The translations under genes were made by a program, and so were the position numbers. The notes beneath the pieces were generated by a model. The model saw nothing but the letters and a program-made list of their open reading frames with translations. It ran no database searches and was not told the DNA's origin. DNA of 64,000 nucleotides from Trachythela sp. YZ-2020 (lineage: Eukaryota > Cnidaria > Anthozoa > Malacalcyonacea > Clavulariidae): NCBI GenBank assembly GCA_016169945.1, contig JADLSH010000236.1, positions 5,008,001 to 5,072,000 on the forward strand, written 5' to 3'. How positions within the stretch are numbered: the first letter of the stretch is position 1; each line of letters begins with the position of its first letter. Positions 59,501-64,000 of the stretch are shown piece by piece.

Positions 59501-62500
59501 ACTACTACCAAGTCATACCACCAGCTAATACGTCCGCGTCGCAAGGCGCGACATCAAATCTTAAGCTCTCCAGTATCTATCCTAATGCAACCTGTCAACT
59601 CTCTGTATGGGAGGAAATCGGTGTACACGGAGAAAACCACGACTTTCGGCAGAGCAATGACTGACTCTTTCCACATGAGTAGAGTCCAAAGTAAGAATCG
59701 ATCTCAGAGGTGAATGGTTGAAATAATTATGCCATACAAGCCATTTACATGCAGTTATCTTCATTGGTACTCAGTGTTCATTTTCTTACTACCTTTGAGT
59801 TGATATTCATCAAAATCTTGATTTTTACCAGATAAAGACGATATTGTTTTAAAGAAACGAAAACGAGAGATAAGAAGGCAATCAATTGAGGTGAGAACAT
59901 AAAAACATGTGATGTTTGTCACTATGTTAAGCCCGTTCTCCACTAGGCGAATTTGTTCGCGTGACGCGAAGCGAAAACCGAATTTCGGCAACGTGATTGG
60001 TTAGTGAAAAATTCGCCGCGAAAATTTTTTTCGCTAACCAATCAGGTTGCCGAAATGAATTTTCGCTTCGCGTCGCGCGAACAAATTCGCCTAGTGGAGA
60101 ACGTGCTTTAGTCCTCTTATGTTCATCCCAATGTCCTCCCTCTTCCCCCCATTGCTAGCGCAGGGCGCTAACTCAATTATCAACATTTAACTCAATTATC
60201 AACATTTCCTATTTCAGAAGAAGGCTATTGAGGTGCCAACGAAAGATGCAGAACAAGGACAGAAAAGTATTTTAACACTTTTCATTATACACATTCGTTA
60301 TTTGTTTTATTATTGTTATATATTTCAATTTTACCACGCTCCTCGTGGAAATCAGCCTTTTTTAACAAGCGTGATTAAATAATCATTAAATAAACTTTAT
60401 ACCAACCATCCATTTAGGTTCTGAAGCAGTTGTTGATAAGATCCTCAAACAGGAAAAGCACTCGAGCACAGAGATGAGTCCAGTTCATTCTAATGAAAGC
60501 GGGAAGCGGAAAAACAATCTTAAGGTATAAATCTCCATTTAAGATAAATATGGCACAGGTCTAAAAATGTATATAAATTTTCGTTCGAATATTCCATCTA
60601 TAAACACCTTCCACTATTGGTCCTATCGAACGAGATGCCGAGAAAAAAAATCTTGATATTTACCCATACCTTATACTGGCATCACTCCCATCATATATAC
60701 ACGAATTTGCGGTTAATGCTCAGCAAACTGGACCGGACTTAGAGCGCTGCACCGGAATCACGGGGCCGCAAGTTCAATTCCTGCCAGAAGGCCTAAAAGT
60801 TGCAATTTTCGCAACTGCTCCTGGCTAGGTCTAAAAATGTATATAAATTTTCGTTCGAATGTTCCATCTACAAACCCCATCCACTATTAGTCCTATCGAA
60901 CGAGATGCCGAGAAAAAAATCTTAAAAATAGCTTGTTTAATACAACCTAGTTACATAGTGATTCAGGTATATTTCAGTACGATTTCAGAGACTTTAACAT
61001 GCATAGACCGAGTTGGGACCTAATTTCTGTTTAAAAAGAAGAAGAAAAGAAAATATAACTAAATAATGTATTAATTGACATTGAAGTTAACTTATCACAT
61101 AGAAGTGAATTGTCCTTTCCACTAAGAAGTATATTCTGTACATTTGTTATTTTTAGAAAGTTGTGCCAAAGAAACCTGAAATAGAATCTGGTGAGATAAT
61201 TGTTGAATAGATTATTGATACGTTATGTTCTTGACTAATTTTTCATTTTTGATAATTTTTCTAATTCTGTTCTCTAATCAATTCCCCATTACTTGTTTAC
61301 ATGTTGGGTTATTTGTAAGAATTTGTTATTTAATCTAATTGGATATTTTTATATCTAATTAGACACTGTAAAAGATAGTCCAAGTTCTGCAAAAGAGACT
61401 AAACACGTGAAAACCGTAAAGGATGTTACTAACACACCAAACGTTTTGAAACCGTTGCCGAAAACACCAGGTAAGTCTTATTCAGCATACTAAAGTCATA
61501 GACGACCATAATGATACTGACTTGTCCCCTGTTGCTCATCGTGCGTTGAATGATGGGAATGCAACATCTTTACGGCATTCCCATGGGCCTTAGCGCCGTA
61601 TTGTTCTGAAAGTTCATTCCCATGCGAATTTTTTGGAGCAATTTGGATGGGCTGCAGAAGAGCCACCTTTCTAACGGATTATGGTTGAAATTTCTTGCTT
61701 GACATGCTTTATATTTAGTATGTGTTCAATAATGTGTTTGGGATTTTTAAAGGATGAGTACGTTTTGAAAAGCAATGTTAGAGATTTCCCCGTACATTTA
61801 GTCCATTAGTAATGGCGAGTTTCTATTGTCTAGTAATGTTGAACTGGCTTCATTTCTGCATTTGTGAACAATATATGGGTTTTAAGATCAGATGTATTAA
61901 GCTACTTTACATATTGTATTTTATTATATAAATATAGAGATTTCCGTGCAGTAGAAAGGTGAAATAAAAATCGGATGGTGTCCCATCCCCGCCAAAATTC
62001 GAACTTTTCATTTTAGATACAACTTTTTAAATTTGACATCCAAGTTCTCGTTTTATATACAACTTGTTATATTTTATACACAACGTTTTCTATTTTTATA
62101 CACAACTTTCTATTTTATATGCAAGTTTTTGTATTGGCAACTTTTCATTTCCAACCGCAATCCAATAAGTAACAGATACTGCTTGTTCAGTTTTACCACT
62201 GGCCAGAGTTCTATGGGCGCTCCGTGATTTTAAAGTACGAATGGACAGATCAAAACTCAACGAAGTACGGGCGACGATGAGTATTTTGGTGTATAGTTTG
62301 TTGCTTTAGCATGTCTAGAACTCGAGTTATTCAGGAAAGTTGGCGTACGTATTGATGTCAACAATTGTCAGCCATGTTGAATTTGATTTTAATTAGTTTG
62401 AATTTATCCAATGAAAATGGTGGAATTGCCCCCCAAAAACCGGAAGCAACACAATTTCGAGTCGTGACGTCACTTGCACAAGCCGAATAATATATCTTCG

Positions 62501-64000
62501 CTTGCATTCAACAACAGCATGACTATTAATTTGTCCTCAACTATAGTGCATCACGTATAAGCAGTATAAAATTGTATAAATTATGTAAATATATATATGG
62601 GAACGCCCATAGAACTCTGGTCAGTGGCAGAACTGAGCCCGCAGTATCAGTTATTGGATTGCTGTTGGAAATAAAAAGTTGCCAATACAAAAACTTGCAT
62701 ATAAAATGAAAAAGTTGTGTACAAATACAAAACGTTGTATATAAAATACAACAAGTTGTATATAAAACTAGAACTTGGATGTTAAATTTGGGACACCATA
62801 TTCTCATTGGTCGGACGATTTTTCTCACACGTGAAATTTATCGTCCGAGCGTCCTGATTGGCTAGTACTAGTTTTCGCGCTCAAAATTGTAAACATTGTG
62901 CCTGGGTTTTAGCGCATGGGTTTTAGCGCAATCACCGAAGTGAGAGTTTTACTACGTTTTTCGCTAATAAAGAAACTATATTACCATCATGAAAAGCACT
63001 CAAGGCTAAAAATACTTAAGATAAACCTGTTTGATTAGAATTTCAGCAAGAAAATGAAGAAAAAAGCTGTGAGTCTGTCAGTGTCACACAGTGAACTGTG
63101 TCACATAATTATCTCTATACCTATATAATAAACAAATTACTTAATGGTTGGTTCGTTTGTACGATTTTTATTATTACTCGTTGTGAAGGATCCCTAAACG
63201 CACTCGTTCACTGCGCTCGTTTGTTTGGCGATCTTTCACAACTCGTAAATATAAATCGTACGCACTCAGCAACCATGAAACAATCTATATATCTGTTATT
63301 TAGATTCAGCTGCCGAGAGACACCGTGTCAAGACATACATGTTAGTTCCTTCCTACAATGGTTTTAAAGTAAGTAAATATACTTATACAAGGGTCATGAC
63401 ACAAGTTCTTTTGATGGTTTGCTACTATACTATAAATTCAACTATTTTCTTTGAAGGATTTTTCTCCTATCGTACTTGGATCAAGAACTCGAAGCAGGAA
63501 AACAGAACCAGTTAAAACAGAGAAAGGTACTGGAACACTTCTTCTTTTCCTATACTGTACGGTATTTTCCTATTCAGAATCGGCGATCTGAACCGTCCGC
63601 AATGGCCGAATTTTCTTATTGCATTTATGTAAATACAACTCTTTGATTGAAGTTAAACTCTTTGGTTCAGATAACCTATCGGGCTTTCATATTTGTAACA
63701 AGATTTTCAAGGCTTTTAGAATTTATTGGAATGGATTGCCCCGCATTTCGCTCCCCCCCCCTGGGTTTCCCTTCCCCTCCCCATAGTGGCCGCCACTCCT
63801 ATGGAGTAATGTGTACAATTGCACTGTACTGTATGTAAGGTTTCCTCTTTGCTGAAGTACAATAATCAGAAAATTCATTTCAATTGTTAAATTCATTGTT
63901 TAATATCTAACGCAGAAGACGACGTTCCTGTGACGAAGCCACCAGAGAAGAGTGAGAAAGATATTCCATTGTTAGTCATTGAGACGGTGGGGAATAAAGC
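53588..64000 (+). CDS. Lysine-rich, probably nuclear protein; 3' end outside window
   Basis: Exons: 53588–53657 (start METASLLFKQPESLG, after an in-frame TAA at about 53570), 56375–58359, 59145–59193, 59832–59890, 60218–60266, 60418–60524, 61157–61190, 61363–61470, then 63457–63526 and 63916–64000. Seven successive junctions agree in phase. A link between 61470 and 63457 is missing; a 22-base candidate at 63047–63068 does not fit. The first ~680 residues are Ser/Thr/Pro/Asn-rich and disordered, with a nine-residue tandem repeat (NTPLRENAS) and many Lys/Arg clusters (KKRKRSEEK, KKRKREIRR) that look like nuclear signals. Near the end of the large exon, DPALLTREQRALQRALMM begins a charged helix that somewhat resembles the post-SET segment of SETD5/KMT2E proteins, but no PHD or SET domain is in view. 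Likely a chromatin or transcription factor; identity unknown. Confidence 0.8.
54174..54400 (-). repeat. Third copy of the dispersed 9198–9420 repeat, inverted
   Basis: It reads as the reverse complement of the block A and B copies from caattattcgcctc through ggttgcgctacctcgg. It lies in the first intron of the lysine-rich protein gene. Confidence 0.7.
54415..54492 (-). mobile_element. tRNA-derived SINE fragment
   Basis: On the minus strand it reads gtggctcagttggttggagc (A-box) … gattcgattcctgcc (B-box), a tRNA-like head, followed by a cctatggttgcataggtct body also found after the copy at about 60750–60832. The anticodon region is not a credible tRNA, and there is no mature acceptor stem. Confidence 0.75.
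54500..56374. other. Intron 1 of the lysine-rich protein gene, 3' half
   Basis: It contains a ttta microsatellite (54892–54911). The sequence at 54021–54042 (ttctttagttctcgttgcctgc) recurs inverted at 55211–55232, possibly marking an old element. Otherwise I see nothing. Confidence 0.45.
58499..58694. mobile_element. Inverted-repeat element in intron
   Basis: 58501–58526 (aggcctgttcgaaccagtcc …) pairs imperfectly with 58661–58693; the loop is rich in aacattg/caatgtt words. Confidence 0.6.
59459..59575. mobile_element. Small hairpin element in intron
   Basis: gagagcttaagatttga at 59464–59480 is exactly inverted at 59554–59570. A 70-codon open frame crosses it but has no donor to join it to the gene. 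Confidence 0.7.
59930..60107. mobile_element. Harbinger-like MITE, almost fully palindromic, 178 bases
   Basis: Flanked by TTA at 59927–59929 and 60108–60110. The ends agcccgttctcc and agcacgttctcc are inverted, and nearly the whole element folds into one long hairpin (ctaggcgaatttgttcgcg … ccaatca). Confidence 0.82.
60318..60412 (+). mobile_element. CR1-type LINE 3' tail fragment
   Basis: cctcgtggaaatcagc … caagcgtg.ttaaat.aa.taaa matches the 3' end of the LINE at 7717–9197 (cctcgtggaaatcagctgcg …). It ends five bases before the splice acceptor at 60418. Confidence 0.7.
60557..60925 (+). mobile_element. Composite SINE with duplicated 3' body
   Basis: A tRNA-like head (gcgctgcaccggaatcac … gttcaattcctgcc, about 60750–60795) is followed by gctaggtctaaaaatgtatata and a roughly 95-base body. 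The same body also lies just upstream at 60557–60660, so two tails flank one head. Confidence 0.65.
61975..62799. mobile_element. Large inverted-repeat element, 825 bases
   Basis: Ends atggtgtccc and gggacaccat are inverted; main arms at about 62029–62223 and 62597–62790 are close inverse copies. The arms contain irregular tandem ttttatatacaactt units. The ~370-base loop has no gene. It lies in an intron of the lysine-rich protein gene. Confidence 0.75.

Noticed and set aside
59452..59664. Possible extra exon of the lysine-rich protein gene
   Set aside because: It has an acceptor and an open frame but no donor, and most of it is a hairpin element; the flanking exons join in phase without it.
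63047..63068. 22-base exon of the lysine-rich protein gene
   Set aside because: It has splice-like borders, but the phase inherited from 61470 gives a stop; a further exon may be missing.

Overview
This is nuclear DNA of an invertebrate animal. Genes are split by GT–AG introns of about 100 to 2,700 bases, the DNA is AT-rich, and it is crowded with small inverted-repeat transposons, CR1-like LINE pieces and tRNA-derived SINEs. A cnidarian or another early-branching marine invertebrate fits best, but this is inferred from texture and not from a marker.

Layout. Two genes lie tail to tail and the pair occurs twice. Block A is about 470–18535 and block B about 28990–46655. In each block a plus-strand gene for hydroxymethylbilane synthase (HMBS, haem synthesis) converges on a minus-strand gene for ATP6AP2 (the (pro)renin receptor, an accessory subunit of the V-ATPase). 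I rebuilt eleven HMBS exons and thirteen ATP6AP2 exons in each block from splice sites and reading phase. Neither block holds the HMBS start exon. Neither block holds an ATP6AP2 signal-peptide exon; a phase-compatible candidate lies beyond block B at 48004–49722.

The copies carry different lesions. HMBS-A has a nonsense codon in its third visible exon and a frameshifted C-terminus. HMBS-B is open throughout, but has Asn in place of the active-site Lys of the SLKD motif and shows no start exon. ATP6AP2-A has a 4-base frameshift in its first visible exon; ATP6AP2-B is open throughout. The breakpoints appear to lie in 5' introns of both genes, as a tandem duplication would give, but two divergent haplotypes assembled end to end remain possible.

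The spacer between the blocks (18536–28990) holds a 992-base hAT-like element with a perfect 8-base target duplication, two LINE relics, a complex foldback, and an intronless 441-codon gene (23241–24566) with a retropepsin-like aspartic protease signature. The right part holds a cluster of nested inverted-repeat elements (51.6–53.0 kb) and, from 53588 to beyond the window end, a multi-exon gene for a lysine-rich, probably nuclear protein.

Comparing the blocks gives natural empty sites for several insertions: a 742-base element inserted without target duplication between two T residues, a foldback at 2.5–2.9 kb, and two LINEs that landed about 75 bases apart in opposite orientations in the same 3' flank.
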